This document shows positions 45,565 to 55,389 of a DNA stretch of 64,000 nt, one piece after another (the stretch's first letter is position 1; every line of letters begins with the position of its first letter). The notes under the pieces are model-generated. The model saw only the letters and a program-made list of their open reading frames with translations. It ran no database searches and had not been told where the DNA came from. The stretch is taken from assembly GCA_040719455.1 (NCBI GenBank), contig JBFDTN010000001.1, positions 1,331,001 through 1,395,000 of the forward strand, read 5' to 3'. The position numbers and the translations under genes were made by a program. Source of the stretch: Streptococcus pneumoniae. Its GTDB lineage: Bacteria; Bacillota; Bacilli; Lactobacillales; Streptococcaceae.

Positions 45565-46554
45565 ATGAGTATCGGAATCATTATTGCAAGCCATGGTGAA
45601 TTTGCTGCGGGTATTCATCAATCTGGTTCCATGATTTTTGGTGAACAAGAGAAAGTTCAAGTTGTAACTTTCATGCCAAATGAAGGTCCAGATGATCTAT
45701 ACGCAAAGTTTAATAGCGCTGTGGCTGCTTTTGATGCGAATGACGAGGTTTTGGTCTTGGCAGACTTGTGGAGTGGCTCTCCATTTAACCAAGCAAGCCG
45801 AGTAATGGGGGAAAATCCAGACCGTAAATTCGCAATCATCACTGGCTTGAATTTGCCAATGCTAATCCAAGCCTACACAGAACGCATGATGGATGCGAGT
45901 GCAGGTGTTGCCGCCGTTGCTGCTAATATCATCAAAGAAGCAAAAGATGGTATTAAAGCACTTCCTGAAGAGCTAAATCCGCTCGAAGAAGTGACTCAAG
46001 CTCCAAAAGCTGAAGCTGCTCAAGCTGCTATCCCAGAAGGCACCGTTATTGGCGATGGTAAATTGAAAATCAACCTCGCTCGTATCGACACACGTCTCTT
46101 ACACGGTCAAGTTGCTACTGCTTGGACACCTGATTCAAAAGCGGATCGTATCATCGTTGCTTCAGATTCTGTATCAGCAGATACACTTCGCAAAGAGTTA
46201 ATCAAGCAAGCTGCACCAGGAAATGTAAAAGCAAACGTTGTCCCAATTGACAAATTGATTGCTGTTTCTAAAGACACACGTTTTGGAAATACACATGCCC
46301 TTATCTTGTTTGAAACTCCTCAAGATGCTCTTCGTGCAATTGAAGGTGGAGTTCCTATCAAGACCTTGAATGTCGGCTCAATGGCTCACTCAACTGGTAA
46401 AACAATGGTCAACAACGTTCTTTCTATGGATAAGGAAGATGTTGCTACATTTGAAAAACTACGCGACCTTGGTGTTGAGTTTGACGTGCGTAAAGTGCCA
46501 AATGACTCTAAAAAAGATTTGTTTGACCTCATTAACAAAGCAAATGTGCAATAA
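45565..46554 (+). CDS. manL: Mannose/glucose PTS EIIAB component
   Basis: 329 residues. The N-terminal EIIA-Man domain has its phospho-histidine at His10 ([12 protein letters not shown]). A linker rich in Ala/Pro/Glu (about 140-160) leads to the EIIB-Man domain with phospho-His in [15 protein letters not shown]. It passes phosphate from HPr to sugar during import by ManM/ManN and also signals glucose state. AGGAGG precedes the ATG. Confidence 0.96.
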   Translation: MSIGIIIASHGEFAAGIHQSGSMIFGEQEKVQVVTFMPNEGPDDLYAKFNSAVAAFDANDEVLVLADLWSGSPFNQASRVMGENPDRKFAIITGLNLPMLIQAYTERMMDASAGVAAVAANIIKEAKDGIKALPEELNPLEEVTQAPKAEAAQAAIPEGTVIGDGKLKINLARIDTRLLHGQVATAWTPDSKADRIIVASDSVSADTLRKELIKQAAPGNVKANVVPIDKLIAVSKDTRFGNTHALILFETPQDALRAIEGGVPIKTLNVGSMAHSTGKTMVNNVLSMDKEDVATFEKLRDLGVEFDVRKVPNDSKKDLFDLINKANVQ

Positions 46555-46561
46555 TGCGCTA

Positions 46562-46619
46562 TTTCTAACTGAGACTAACGTCTCTAGTTAGAAAACGGAA
46601 AATCCCATCGGATTTTTCC
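46562..46619 (+). promoter_or_regulatory. Two hairpins between manL and manM
   Basis: TTTCTAACTGAGAC and GTCTCTAGTTAGAAA pair with one bulge (46562-46594). GGAAAATCC and GGATTTTTCC pair at 46597-46619. They lie inside the operon, just after the manL stop, and could stabilise or process the upstream mRNA or attenuate transcription. Confidence 0.55.
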
Positions 46620-46638
46620 TAATCGCCTTACTAGCTCT

Positions 46639-46814
46639 AAACTCAAATAAAAACGATTTGAGTTTCTCACGTCGTAACAATTTTAAAATAATATCGATTT
46701 TAAACGATAAACATCGTAAGTTTTTAAAACTCAAATAAGAGCGATTGGCGTTTCTCACGTCGTGACTATTTTGAAATAGTATCGATTTTAAACGATAGAC
46801 ATCGTAAGTTGCAG
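46639..46814 (+). repeat. 88-bp tandem duplication in the manL-manM gap
   Basis: Units start at 46639 and 46727 with AAACTCAAATAA and share the internal TTTCTCACGTCGT and TATCGATTTTAAACGATA palindrome; identity is about 85 percent. The gap is 392 bp, long for this operon, and has no gene. Confidence 0.85.
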
Positions 46815-46946
46815 AAATTCGATAACGTAGCTTTTCATTTCATGTGTCGTAACGAGATATGTTCTATACAGGAAATGCTTAGTTGATTGTCGGGCACTAT
46901 TGCATTACATTTATACATTTCTATTTTTATACGAAAGGATAACAAC

Positions 46947-47747
46947 ATGTCATTTATTTCAATGATTTTGGTCGTTGTAGTCGCATTCCTTGCTGGTATG
47001 GAAGGGATCCTCGACCAATTCCAATTTCACCAACCTATCGTTGCATGTACCCTTATCGGTCTTGTAACTGGTCATCTTGAAGCAGGTGTTATGCTTGGAG
47101 GAGCTCTCCAATTGATTGCTCTTGGTTGGGCAAACATCGGGGCTGCTGTTGCACCAGACGCTGCTCTTGCTTCTGTTGCCGCTGCGATCATCTTGATTAA
47201 AGGTGGCGACTTCTCTCAATCTGCTATCAGTGTTGCGCAAGGGATTGCGATTCCTCTAGCGATTGCTGGTCTTTTCCTTACTATGCTTGTTCGTACAGCT
47301 TCTGTCGCTCTTGTGCACGGGGCTGATGCGGCTGCTGAAAAAGGAAACTTTGCAGCTCTTGAGCGCTATCACTTAATCGCACTTTCTCTTCAAGGACTTC
47401 GTATCGCTGTCCCTGCTGCTCTTCTTCTTGCAATTCCTGCTGAGTCTGTACAAGCTATGCTTGAACTCATGCCTGAATGGCTCAAAGGCGGTATGCAAGT
47501 CGGTGGTGGTATGGTTGTAGCTGTTGGTTTTGCCATGGTTATCAACATGATGGCAACTCGCGAAGTATGGCCATTCTTTGCTATTGGCTTCGTACTTGCT
47601 GCCGTAACTGAAATCACTTTGATCGGTTTTGGTGCTCTTGGTGTAGCAATCGCTCTTATCTACCTTCACCTTTCAAAAACAGGTGGAAATGGTGGTGGAG
47701 GTGCTACCTCTAACGATCCAATCGGCGATATCCTAGAAGACTACTAA
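46947..47747 (+). CDS. manM: Mannose/glucose PTS EIIC component
   Basis: The start is revised to 46947 (MSFISMILVVVVAFLAGMEG, AAAGGA upstream), giving 266 residues. It is a polytopic EIIC-Man protein with the family block GLVTGHLEAGVMLGGALQLIALGWANIGAAVAPD and the charged C-terminus. With ManN it forms the translocation channel, which is also the docking site for class IIa bacteriocins in related species. It is 15 bp from manN. Confidence 0.95.
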   Translation: MSFISMILVVVVAFLAGMEGILDQFQFHQPIVACTLIGLVTGHLEAGVMLGGALQLIALGWANIGAAVAPDAALASVAAAIILIKGGDFSQSAISVAQGIAIPLAIAGLFLTMLVRTASVALVHGADAAAEKGNFAALERYHLIALSLQGLRIAVPAALLLAIPAESVQAMLELMPEWLKGGMQVGGGMVVAVGFAMVINMMATREVWPFFAIGFVLAAVTEITLIGFGALGVAIALIYLHLSKTGGNGGGGATSNDPIGDILEDY

Positions 47748-47762
47748 GAAGGGAGATTTACA

Positions 47763-48674
47763 ATGTCAGAAAAACTACAACTTTCCGTAAACGACCGTAA
47801 AAAAGTATGGTGGCGTTCACAATTCCTTCAAGCTTCTTGGAACTACGAGCGTATGCAAAACTTGGGTTGGGCTTACTCATTAGTCCCTGCTCTTAAAAAA
47901 CTCTACACCAAGAAAGAAGACCAAGTTGCAGCTCTTAAACGCCACATGGAATTCTTCAACACACATCCATACGTTGCAGCTCCTATCATCGGGGTAACAC
48001 TTGCCCTTGAAGAAGAGCGTGCCAACGGTGCAGACATCGATGATGCGGCTATCCAAGGGGTGAAAATCGGTATGATGGGACCTCTTGCTGGTATCGGCGA
48101 CCCAGTCTTTTGGTTCACAGTTCGTCCAATCCTAGGATCTCTTGGAGCATCTCTTGCCCTCTCAGGAAATATCATCGGACCACTTATTTTCTTTGTAGCA
48201 TGGAACTTGATTCGTATGTCCTTCTTGTGGTACACTCAAGAAATCGGCTACAAGGCTGGTTCTGAAATCACAAAAGACATGTCAGGTGGTATCCTGCAAG
48301 ACATCACAAAAGGTGCGTCTATCCTTGGTATGTTTATCCTTGCAGTCCTTGCACAACGTTGGGTATCGATCAACTTTACCTTCAACGTTTCTGAAGTGCC
48401 ACTTGCCAAAGGTGCTTTCATTGAATGGGATAAATTGCCAAATGGCAGCGAAGGAATCCGCCAAGCCTTTGAACAAGTTGGTCAAGGACTTTCACAAACT
48501 CCTACTAAAGTAACAACCTTCCAAGATAACTTGAATGGATTGATTCCAGGATTTATGAACTTGCTCCTTACCTTCCTATGTATGTGGTTGTTGAAGAAAA
48601 AAGTTTCTCCAATTACCATCATCATTGGACTCTTCATCGTTGGTATCCTTGCACGTGTTGTAGGTATCATGTAA
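47763..48674 (+). CDS. manN: Mannose/glucose PTS EIID component
   Basis: 303 residues, standard length. It has a long cytoplasmic N-terminus (RSQFLQASWNYERMQNLGWAYSLVPALKKLY), the GVKIGMMGPLAGIGDPVFWFTVRPI segment, and C-terminal membrane helices. It is an obligate partner of ManM. A terminator follows 13 bp after the stop. Confidence 0.96.
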   Translation: MSEKLQLSVNDRKKVWWRSQFLQASWNYERMQNLGWAYSLVPALKKLYTKKEDQVAALKRHMEFFNTHPYVAAPIIGVTLALEEERANGADIDDAAIQGVKIGMMGPLAGIGDPVFWFTVRPILGSLGASLALSGNIIGPLIFFVAWNLIRMSFLWYTQEIGYKAGSEITKDMSGGILQDITKGASILGMFILAVLAQRWVSINFTFNVSEVPLAKGAFIEWDKLPNGSEGIRQAFEQVGQGLSQTPTKVTTFQDNLNGLIPGFMNLLLTFLCMWLLKKKVSPITIIIGLFIVGILARVVGIM

Positions 48675-48686
48675 GATTGATTTCAC

Positions 48687-48716
48687 AAAAAAAGAAGGTT
48701 TCGGCCTTCTTTTTCT
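48687..48716 (+). terminator. man operon terminator
   Basis: AAAAAGAAGG(tttc)GGCCTTCTTTTT with A and T runs. Confidence 0.9.
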
Positions 48717-48744
48717 CATATGAACCACATAAAGGAAAAGATTT

Positions 48745-49044
48745 ATGAAGAAATTTTGTCAATCTTGTGCCATGCCTCTCCTACTTCATGGACAAGACGT
48801 CAGAGGACGAGAAGCAGACGGCAGTTTATCCTCTTCTTATTGCTTTTATTACTATAAAGACGGACACTTTACAGAGCCTTTCATCACCTATCAAGACATG
48901 CTCCAAAAGGGCAAACAAGCTATCGCAGCAGGAAAAGGAAATGTCGTTGTTAAATGGCTAATGAAACTTTCTTATCCCTACCTACTCAAGAAAACTAATC
49001 GATGGAAATCTTCACCCAAAAACAAGCCAACAAATATGGTATAA
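48745..49044 (+). CDS. Small zinc-ribbon-like protein with one Cys pair degraded
   Basis: 99 residues. FCQSCAMPLL and EADGSLSSSYCFYYYKDGHFTEP resemble the 'putative zinc ribbon' family, where the second pair normally reads YCxYC. Here the last Cys is Tyr, so three of four expected ligands remain. A polybasic end (LLKKTNRWKSSPKNKP) follows. An AAAGGAAAAG RBS lies upstream. It lies between manN and manO, and the manO -10 (TATAAT, 49040-49045) overlaps its stop. The function is unknown. Confidence 0.75.
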   Translation: MKKFCQSCAMPLLLHGQDVRGREADGSLSSSYCFYYYKDGHFTEPFITYQDMLQKGKQAIAAGKGNVVVKWLMKLSYPYLLKKTNRWKSSPKNKPTNMV

Positions 49045-49074
49045 TAGAAAAAAGAGAATGAATAAGGAATTATC

Positions 49075-49446
49075 ATGGCACAATCACAAAACAAAACCGT
49101 TGAATTTCAAACAACTGGCGTTTCTTACCTAGGCATCGGTGGCAAGGTTGGAAAATTCCTCCTTGGCGATAAGGCACTCGAATTCTACGCCGACACCAAT
49201 GTCGAAGATTATATCCAAATCCCTTGGGAAAATGTTCAAAAAATTGGAGCAAATGTCTCTGGTAAGACTGTCAGTCGGCATTTCCAAGTCTTTACAGACA
49301 GTGGAAAATTTCTCTTTGCCTCAAAAGATGCAGGCAGTATTCTCAAGCATGCAAGAAAGCATATCGGCAATGAGAAAGTGGTCAAATTACCGACACTTTT
49401 GCAGACTATCGGACACTTTTTTAAAAATATATTTGCAAAAAACTAA
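49075..49446 (+). CDS. manO: DUF956 family protein (ManO)
   Basis: 123 residues of the DUF956/ManO family (SYLGIGGKVGKFLLGDKALEFYAD, IQIPWENVQKIGANVSG), a PH-like fold found beside mannose PTS operons in Firmicutes and thought to regulate them. It has its own extended -10 TGGTATAAT. The serS promoter overlaps its last codons. Confidence 0.9.
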   Translation: MAQSQNKTVEFQTTGVSYLGIGGKVGKFLLGDKALEFYADTNVEDYIQIPWENVQKIGANVSGKTVSRHFQVFTDSGKFLFASKDAGSILKHARKHIGNEKVVKLPTLLQTIGHFFKNIFAKN

Positions 49447-49461
49447 AAAATCAAGTATAAT
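49433..49461 (+). promoter_or_regulatory. serS promoter
   Basis: TTGCAA (49433-49438), 17-bp spacer, TATAAT (49456-49461), just upstream of the T-box stem I. Confidence 0.75.
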
Positions 49462-49465
49462 AGTC

Positions 49466-49750
49466 GCAACGGATAAGTAATATCAGGCGTTTTTCAGAAA
49501 GTCTGCGGTCGCTGTGAGCAGATAAGCAAATGGTATGAAATTCTACCGTTTATAGTCATTTAGTTTTAATCTATTACGTCGTTAATTCGTCTTGCCTAAC
49601 CTAAGTTATGCTTGTGATTCGTTGCCTAGTACTAAATCAAAACTAAAAGACTATATCACATTTTTATATAAAATTAAGTTGCACTCATGTGAAGTTGGAT
49701 GGAACCGTGGCTTTCGTCACTCCAACGCTTTCATGGGTGCGTTTTTTAAT
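49466..49750 (+). promoter_or_regulatory. T-box riboswitch of serS, interrupted by a miniature element
   Basis: Stem I is closed by AACGG (49468-49472) and CCGTT (49546-49550). The specifier loop shows the AGTA/GAA loop-E pairing and a Ser codon TCT at 49542-49544; the distal GGTCGCTGTGAGC block is typical. The T-box GGATGGAACCGTGGC is at 49697-49711, followed by a terminator ending in TTTTTT (about 49742). Uncharged tRNA-Ser is expected to allow read-through. A 101-bp repeat (49553-49653) separates stem I from the antiterminator. Confidence 0.9.
49553..49653. repeat. 101-bp RUP-like miniature element, copy 3 (inside the serS T-box)
   Basis: Left tip TAGTCATTTAGTTTTAAT, right tip AAAACTAAAAGACTA, with TA duplications at 49551-49552 and 49654-49655. 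Orientation is opposite to copies 1, 2 and 4. Confidence 0.92.
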
Positions 49751-49763
49751 AGGAGGAAAGATT

Positions 49764-51041
49764 ATGTTAGACATCAAACGCATTCGGGCAGATTTTGACG
49801 GTGTGGCAGCAAAACTAGCAACCCGCGGTGTAGCAACCGAAACTCTTACACAAATCAAGGAACTCGACGCCAAACGTCGTGAGGTATTGGTCAAGGTTGA
49901 AGAGCTAAAAGCAGAGCGCAATACGGTCTCTGCTGAAATCGCCCAAGCCAAACGCAACAAGGAAAATGCAGACGACAAGATTGCAGCCATGCAAGAACTC
50001 TCTGCAACCATTAAGGGACTTGATGCAGAACTCCTTGCTATTGACGAGGAATTGCAAGCCATTCTTGTCATCTTGCCAAATACACCGCACGACAGCGTAC
50101 CTGTTGGTGCAGATGAGGAAGAAAATGTCGAAGTCCGTCGCTGGGGTACACCGCGCGAATTTGACTTTGAACCAAAAGCTCACTGGGATCTTGGTGAGGA
50201 TTTAGATATTCTCGACTGGGAACGTGGGGCGAAGGTAACAGGCGCTCGCTTCCTCTTCTACAAGAACCTCGGTGCTCGCTTGGAACGCGCCCTCTACAAC
50301 TTCATGCTTGATGAGCATATCGCAGAAGGTTATCAAGAAATCATCACCCCTTACATGGTCAACCATGATTCCATGTTTGGAACAGGTCAATATCCAAAAT
50401 TCAAGGAAGACACCTTTGAGTTAGATGAGACAAACTTTGTCCTCATCCCAACAGCTGAAGTGCCACTTACCAACTACTACCGTGATGAGATTGTAGACGG
50501 TAAGGAGTTGCCTATCTACTTCACTGCCATGAGTCCATCTTTCCGTTCAGAAGCTGGTTCTGCCGGTCGTGATACCCGCGGCTTGATTCGTCTCCACCAA
50601 TTCCACAAGGTTGAAATGGTCAAATTTGCGAAACCAGAAGAATCTTACGAAGAATTAGAGAAAATGACTGCCAACGCAGAAAATATCCTACAAAAACTAG
50701 GACTTCCATACCGAGTTCTTGCCCTCTGTACAGGCGACATGGGCTTTTCAGCTGCCAAAACATATGACTTGGAGGTCTGGATTCCTGCTCAAAATGCTTA
50801 CCGTGAAATCTCTAGCTGTTCCAATACAGAAGATTTCCAAGCCCGCCGTGCCCAAATCCGCTACCGTGATGAAGCAGATGGCAAGGTTAAGCTCCTTCAC
50901 ACCTTGAACGGCTCAGGACTTGCCGTAGGACGGACTGTCGCTGCAATCCTTGAGAACTACCAAAACGAAGACGGCTCTGTCACTATCCCAGAAGTTCTTC
51001 GTCCATACATGGGTGGCGCAGAAGTCATTGCTCCTAAATAA
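49764..51041 (+). CDS. serS: Seryl-tRNA synthetase
   Basis: The start is revised to 49764 ([24 protein letters not shown] upstream), 425 residues. An N-terminal two-helix coiled-coil arm (about 30-100) precedes class II motifs 1, 2 ([21 protein letters not shown]) and 3 ([19 protein letters not shown]). It charges tRNA-Ser. Control is by the T-box leader upstream; a terminator lies at 51056. Confidence 0.97.
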   Translation: MLDIKRIRADFDGVAAKLATRGVATETLTQIKELDAKRREVLVKVEELKAERNTVSAEIAQAKRNKENADDKIAAMQELSATIKGLDAELLAIDEELQAILVILPNTPHDSVPVGADEEENVEVRRWGTPREFDFEPKAHWDLGEDLDILDWERGAKVTGARFLFYKNLGARLERALYNFMLDEHIAEGYQEIITPYMVNHDSMFGTGQYPKFKEDTFELDETNFVLIPTAEVPLTNYYRDEIVDGKELPIYFTAMSPSFRSEAGSAGRDTRGLIRLHQFHKVEMVKFAKPEESYEELEKMTANAENILQKLGLPYRVLALCTGDMGFSAAKTYDLEVWIPAQNAYREISSCSNTEDFQARRAQIRYRDEADGKVKLLHTLNGSGLAVGRTVAAILENYQNEDGSVTIPEVLRPYMGGAEVIAPK

Positions 51042-51055
51042 TTTATCAAAACCTA

Positions 51056-51090
51056 AAAATAGTCAAGGACAAATGTCCTTGACTATTTTT
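51056..51090 (+). terminator. serS terminator
   Basis: AAATAGTCAAGGACA pairs with TGTCCTTGACTATTT, followed by TT; a strong stem. Confidence 0.92.
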
Positions 51091-51102
51091 GATTCTCTAA
51101 TA

Positions 51103-51203
51103 TAGTTGTTTAGTTTTGGTTTAGTACGAGGCAACGAGACGCTGGCATAGCTTAGATTAGGTAAGACGAGTTAACGACGTAATACATTAAAACTAAATGA
51201 CTA
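51103..51203. repeat. 101-bp RUP-like miniature element, copy 4
   Basis: Left tip TAGTTGTTTAGTTTTGG, right tip AAAACTAAATGACTA, with TA duplications at 51101-51102 and 51204-51205. It lies between the serS terminator and a small converging gene. Confidence 0.92.
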
Positions 51204-51213
51204 TATCACGTCA

Positions 51214-51402
51214 CTATCTATTTCGCCTATATAACTTTTCAAGCCCTACTAGAGTAAGCATTGAAACGAAAGGAGGAAGGATATAGCTCATCTCACTCAT
51301 CACAATAGGAAAGCCGAGGATAGAGAGCACCCAAAATACCGAGATGTTGAGTATAAACAATGCTATAAATAGGAACAACAGTTTTAACATTCTTTTCATC
51401 AT
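51214..51402 (-). CDS. Small two-helix membrane protein
   Basis: 62 residues (MMKRMLKLLFLFIALFILNI...), with two hydrophobic segments around a short loop and a basic end LYRRNR. The RBS GGAGG is 5 bp before the tandem ATGs. It lies downstream of accA on the same strand. I do not recognise a family. Confidence 0.6.
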   Translation of the reverse strand: MMKRMLKLLFLFIALFILNISVFWVLSILGFPIVMSEMSYILPPFVSMLTLVGLEKLYRRNR

Positions 51403-51458
51403 TCATTCCTCCGAATTTTTAACTACCAGCTCGCAATGAAAGCAGTCAATAAATCCCA

Positions 51459-52229
51459 TCAATATTTACGAAAGCGTTCATAGCGTTGTTGTAATAATTC
51501 CTCTATCGGCAAATGAGATAAGCTTTCCAATTCTTCGATGAGGGCTTGTTTTAAGTCTGCTAAGCGTTCTTGTCTTTTCAGTCCTGTCTCAGGAAAGACT
51601 CGATCCACTACTTCCATATCGAGCAATTCATGGGAAGTGATTTTCATCAGTTCTGCCGCCTCCATCGCACGTCTCCCATCTTTCCATAGGATAGACGCAA
51701 AACCTTCAGGGCTCAAGACTGCATAGATCGAATTTTCCAACATCCAGACACGATCCGCTACGGCAAGCGCAAGCGCTCCGCCAGAGCCTCCCTCACCGAT
51801 AATCACCGCAATAATCGGTACTTTCAAATCGCTCATTTCAAGGAGATTGCGGGCGATAGCCTCTCCTTGTCCGCGTTCCTCAGCACCGACTCCTGGATAA
51901 GCACCAGCGGTATTGATAAAGGTGATAATCGGACGTCCAAACTTTTCAGCTTGTTTCATCAGACGAAGAGCTTTTCGATAACCTTCAGGATGCGGCTGCC
52001 CAAAATTTCGTTTTAAATTTTCCTGTAAATTGCGACCTTTTTGAATACCGACAATCGTCACTGCTTGCCCGTTTAGCCGAGCTAGTCCGCCAATCACAGC
52101 TCCATCATCACGAAAATTGCGATCACCATGCAATTCTATAAAATCATCAAACAAAAGTTCCGCATAATCCAAAGCCGTCAAACGTGCTTGATCACGCGCT
52201 TCTTTGATAATTCGAGTTATCTTGGTCAT
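51459..52229 (-). CDS. accA: Acetyl-CoA carboxylase carboxyltransferase subunit alpha
   Basis: 256 residues of the crotonase-like carboxyltransferase fold ([65 protein letters not shown]). With AccD it moves CO2 from carboxybiotin to acetyl-CoA, giving malonyl-CoA. It overlaps accD by 4 bp and is the last fatty-acid gene of the cluster. Confidence 0.97.
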   Translation of the reverse strand: MTKITRIIKEARDQARLTALDYAELLFDDFIELHGDRNFRDDGAVIGGLARLNGQAVTIVGIQKGRNLQENLKRNFGQPHPEGYRKALRLMKQAEKFGRPIITFINTAGAYPGVGAEERGQGEAIARNLLEMSDLKVPIIAVIIGEGGSGGALALAVADRVWMLENSIYAVLSPEGFASILWKDGRRAMEAAELMKITSHELLDMEVVDRVFPETGLKRQERLADLKQALIEELESLSHLPIEELLQQRYERFRKY

Positions 52230-53086
52230 TCTTCACCTCCATGAAAAGCAAGGAGTTTACCGATAGTTTCACGCAATTCACCACGTTTTACAATCTTATC
52301 CACAAAACCATGTTCCAAGAGGAATTCTGCCTTTTGAAAATCATCTGGCAACTGTTCACGCACCGTTGATTCAATCACGCGACGACCTGCAAAACCAACC
52401 AAAGCCTGCGTTTCTGCTAGGATAATATCCCCTTGCATGGCAAATGAAGCGGTGACCCCACCGGTTGTCGGATCTGTTAAAATCGTAAGATAAAACAAAC
52501 CAGCTTTGGAATGCTGTTTTACAGCTGCAGAGACCTTTGCCATCTGCATGAGGCTCATAATCCCCTCCTGCATACGAGCACCACCAGACGCTGTAAATAA
52601 GGTCACAGGGAGATTCTCCTTTTTTGCATACTCAAACAAGCGAGTAATTTTTTCACCTACAACAGTCCCCATGCTTGCCATGATAAAATTAGAATCCATG
52701 ATTCCCAAGGCTGTCTTCTGCCCTGCGATCCTAGCAACACCTGTCAGCACTGCCTCATCCAGCCCTGTCTCTTCCTGAATTGCAGCAATTTTCTCCTGAT
52801 AGCGAGGAAAGGAAAGAGGGTCTCTCGTCTCTAAACCTGTAAATAATTCTTCAAAAGAATCCTCATCCACCGTCAAAGCAAGACGCTCATAGGCAGAAAT
52901 CCGAAAAGTATAGTCACAATTCGGACAAATCCGCTCACTCCCCAAGTCTTTCTGGTAAATGATATGTTTACAGCTCGGACATTTGGAAAACAGCTCATCT
53001 GGCACCTCAGGCTTTACTTGAGGACGCCTGCTTGAGCGATTAGGATTGATACGAATATACTTATCCTTTTTAGCAAACAAAGCCAT
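52226..53086 (-). CDS. accD: Acetyl-CoA carboxylase carboxyltransferase subunit beta
   Basis: 286 residues. An N-terminal Zn finger has Cys36, 39, 54 and 57 (CPSCK...CPNC); the carboxyltransferase domain includes [21 protein letters not shown] and [15 protein letters not shown]. It pairs with AccA. Confidence 0.97.
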   Translation of the reverse strand: MALFAKKDKYIRINPNRSSRRPQVKPEVPDELFSKCPSCKHIIYQKDLGSERICPNCDYTFRISAYERLALTVDEDSFEELFTGLETRDPLSFPRYQEKIAAIQEETGLDEAVLTGVARIAGQKTALGIMDSNFIMASMGTVVGEKITRLFEYAKKENLPVTLFTASGGARMQEGIMSLMQMAKVSAAVKQHSKAGLFYLTILTDPTTGGVTASFAMQGDIILAETQALVGFAGRRVIESTVREQLPDDFQKAEFLLEHGFVDKIVKRGELRETIGKLLAFHGGEE

Positions 53087-53122
53087 TCTTGTCTCCTTTA
53101 TTCTATCCTATTTGGGAATTTT

Positions 53123-54493
53123 CTACTTTTCTGCTCGATAAGTCGACAAAAACTTCTCCATCAAGAAAGACGTGTCATAATCTCCAGTAATCACACTTGG
53201 ACTTGAAATCAAATCCAGCTGAAATTCACTATTGGTCACAACACCATCAATTTCTAATTCATAGAGTGCTCTCTGCATTTTCATCAAGGCATCAAAACGA
53301 TTTTCCCCATGCACGATGATTTTGGCAATCATACTATCGTAATAAGGCGGAATGGTATATCCTGGATACACAGCTGAATCTACACGCAAACCGACACCCC
53401 CACTTGGCAGATAGAGATTGGAAATCGTACCAGGAGTTGGTGCAAAGTTGAATGCAGGATTTTCCGCATTGATCCGACACTCAATCGCATGACCTTTTAG
53501 TACAATATCTTCTTGAGAGATTGATAAATCTTGTCCTGCGGCAATCCGAATCTGCTCTTTGACAATATCCACCCCTGTCACAAATTCTGTAACAGGATGC
53601 TCGACCTGCACGCGCGTATTCATCTCCATAAAGTAGAAGTTTCCGCTCGCTTCATCCAGCAAAAACTCAATCGTTCCTGCATTTTCATAGCCTACAAATT
53701 GAGCAGCACGCACAGCGACATCCCCAATTTCCTTCCTTAGACTAGGTCCAATAGCGACAGATGGACTTTCTTCTAGTACCTTTTGGTTATTCCGCTGGAG
53801 AGAACAATCCCGCTCACCTAGATGAATCGTGTGCCCCTTTTGATCCGCTAGAATCTGAACTTCGATATGACGAGCTGGATAGATAACCTTCTCGATATAC
53901 ATAGCACCATTACCAAAAGCAGCCTTGGCTTCACTTGAAGCAGATTCAAAGGCTTCTGTTAAGTCTTCTTTATTTGTCACCTTACGAATACCCTTGCCTC
54001 CGCCACCTGCAGATGCCTTGAGCATAATCGGATAACCAATCTCATCAGCCACTTCCATCGCCTCATTAACCGTCAAGACTTCCCCTTTTGATCCTGGAAT
54101 CACCGGCACACCAGCTGCAATCATTTGCTGTCTAGCATTGATTTTATCGCCCATGAGTTCCATGACAGATCCAGACGGACCGATAAATTGAATGCCTACT
54201 TCCTCACACATAGTTGCAAATTTGGCATTTTCACTCAGAAAGCCAAAGCCTGGATGAATAGCTTCTGCTTCTGTCAAGACAGCAGCAGATAAAATAGCAT
54301 TGATATTGAGATAAGAGTCTGTTGACCTAGCAGGACCAATACACACCGCCTCATCGGCTAAAAGGGTATGAAGGGCTTCCTTATCAGCCGTTGAATACAC
54401 TGCCACCGTATGAATGCCTAATTCACGCGCCGCACGGATAATTCGAACAGCAATTTCCCCTCGATTGGCAATTAAAATTTTACGAAACATCAA
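53123..54493 (-). CDS. accC: Biotin carboxylase subunit of acetyl-CoA carboxylase
   Basis: 456 residues. An ATP-grasp enzyme with the N-terminal KILIANRGEIAVRIIRAARELG, ATP loop KASAGGGGKGIRKV, catalytic MEMNTRVQVEHPVTE, and C-terminal lid. It carboxylates biotin on AccB at the cost of ATP. It lies between fabZ and accD. Confidence 0.97.
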   Translation of the reverse strand: MMFRKILIANRGEIAVRIIRAARELGIHTVAVYSTADKEALHTLLADEAVCIGPARSTDSYLNINAILSAAVLTEAEAIHPGFGFLSENAKFATMCEEVGIQFIGPSGSVMELMGDKINARQQMIAAGVPVIPGSKGEVLTVNEAMEVADEIGYPIMLKASAGGGGKGIRKVTNKEDLTEAFESASSEAKAAFGNGAMYIEKVIYPARHIEVQILADQKGHTIHLGERDCSLQRNNQKVLEESPSVAIGPSLRKEIGDVAVRAAQFVGYENAGTIEFLLDEASGNFYFMEMNTRVQVEHPVTEFVTGVDIVKEQIRIAAGQDLSISQEDIVLKGHAIECRINAENPAFNFAPTPGTISNLYLPSGGVGLRVDSAVYPGYTIPPYYDSMIAKIIVHGENRFDALMKMQRALYELEIDGVVTNSEFQLDLISSPSVITGDYDTSFLMEKFLSTYRAEK

Positions 54494-54502
54494 CTGTCTC
54501 CT

Positions 54503-54925
54503 TTATTCTCCCAAAGCAAAAGTCAGCGTACCCCTTGCCGCTAAAGCTCCATCCACTTCTGCCTTAGCCTCCACAACGGCGATTCGTCCACGTCGCTTAA
54601 CAAAGCGAGCTGTCATAATCAACTGATCACCTGGAACAACCTGCTTTTTAAATTTGACCTTGTCCATTCCTGCATAAAAGACCAACTTCCCCTTATTTTT
54701 AGGCTTAGATAATTCCAAAGCTCCAGCAGTCTGAGCCAAGGCCTCCATGATTAAAACTCCTGGCATAACAGGATAATCTGGAAAATGCCCGTTGAAAAAC
54801 GGCTCATTAATGGTCACATTTTTTAAAGCTACAATCTCATCCTCAGTCACTTCAAGGACTCGATCAACCAAGAGCATAGGGTAGCGATGAGGGAGCGCTT
54901 CTTGAATTTCTCGAATGTCCATCAT
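54503..54925 (-). CDS. fabZ: 3-hydroxyacyl-ACP dehydratase
   Basis: 140 residues, hot-dog fold. The catalytic residues are His47 ([12 protein letters not shown]) and Glu61 ([12 protein letters not shown]). It removes water from 3-hydroxyacyl-ACP. In streptococci lacking FabA, unsaturation is made by FabM acting on its product. It overlaps accB by 4 bp. Confidence 0.97.
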   Translation of the reverse strand: MMDIREIQEALPHRYPMLLVDRVLEVTEDEIVALKNVTINEPFFNGHFPDYPVMPGVLIMEALAQTAGALELSKPKNKGKLVFYAGMDKVKFKKQVVPGDQLIMTARFVKRRGRIAVVEAKAEVDGALAARGTLTFALGE

Positions 54926-55389
54926 GCTAATCTCACCAAACCTTTCCCAAATTCAACCATTTCTTCATTTTCCACCAAAATCTCTGTCACAACACCGTCT
55001 CTCGGTGCTGGAACCTCATTCATGACCTTCATGGCTTCAATGATAAGTAAGGTTTGCCCTTTTTGGACACGGTCTCCCACCTGCACAAAGGCTGGCTTAT
55101 CAGGACTTGATGCCAGATAAGCCACCCCCACTAAGGGACTTTCTACCACTTCTCCTCTTGGAGACGTGTCTTCTACCGATACAGTTTCTTCCTGCACTTC
55201 AAGCTCAGATAGAGTTTCTGTGCTTGTTCCTGCTAGGCTTTCTATTCTTGATTTTACTTCTTGTGTTGGAAGTAACTTTGTTTCATTTTTTGAAAATGTA
55301 AGTTCAAATTCCTCTTCTTTATAGGAAAATTCTCTCAGACTTGATTGGTCAAATTGAGCCATTAAGTCTTTGATTTCATCGATCTTCAT
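54922..55389 (-). CDS. accB: Biotin carboxyl carrier protein of acetyl-CoA carboxylase
   Basis: 155 residues. The C-terminal biotinyl domain carries Lys121 in EAMKVMNEV; the acidic/Ser-rich middle (about 40-85) is a flexible linker. It carries CO2 between AccC and AccAD. It starts immediately after the fabF stop. Confidence 0.97.
   Translation of the reverse strand: MKIDEIKDLMAQFDQSSLREFSYKEEEFELTFSKNETKLLPTQEVKSRIESLAGTSTETLSELEVQEETVSVEDTSPRGEVVESPLVGVAYLASSPDKPAFVQVGDRVQKGQTLLIIEAMKVMNEVPAPRDGVVTEILVENEEMVEFGKGLVRLA

Noticed and set aside
46639..46814. CRISPR or IS origin for the man-gap repeat
   Set aside because: There are only two contiguous 88-bp units, with no spacers, target duplication or transposase.
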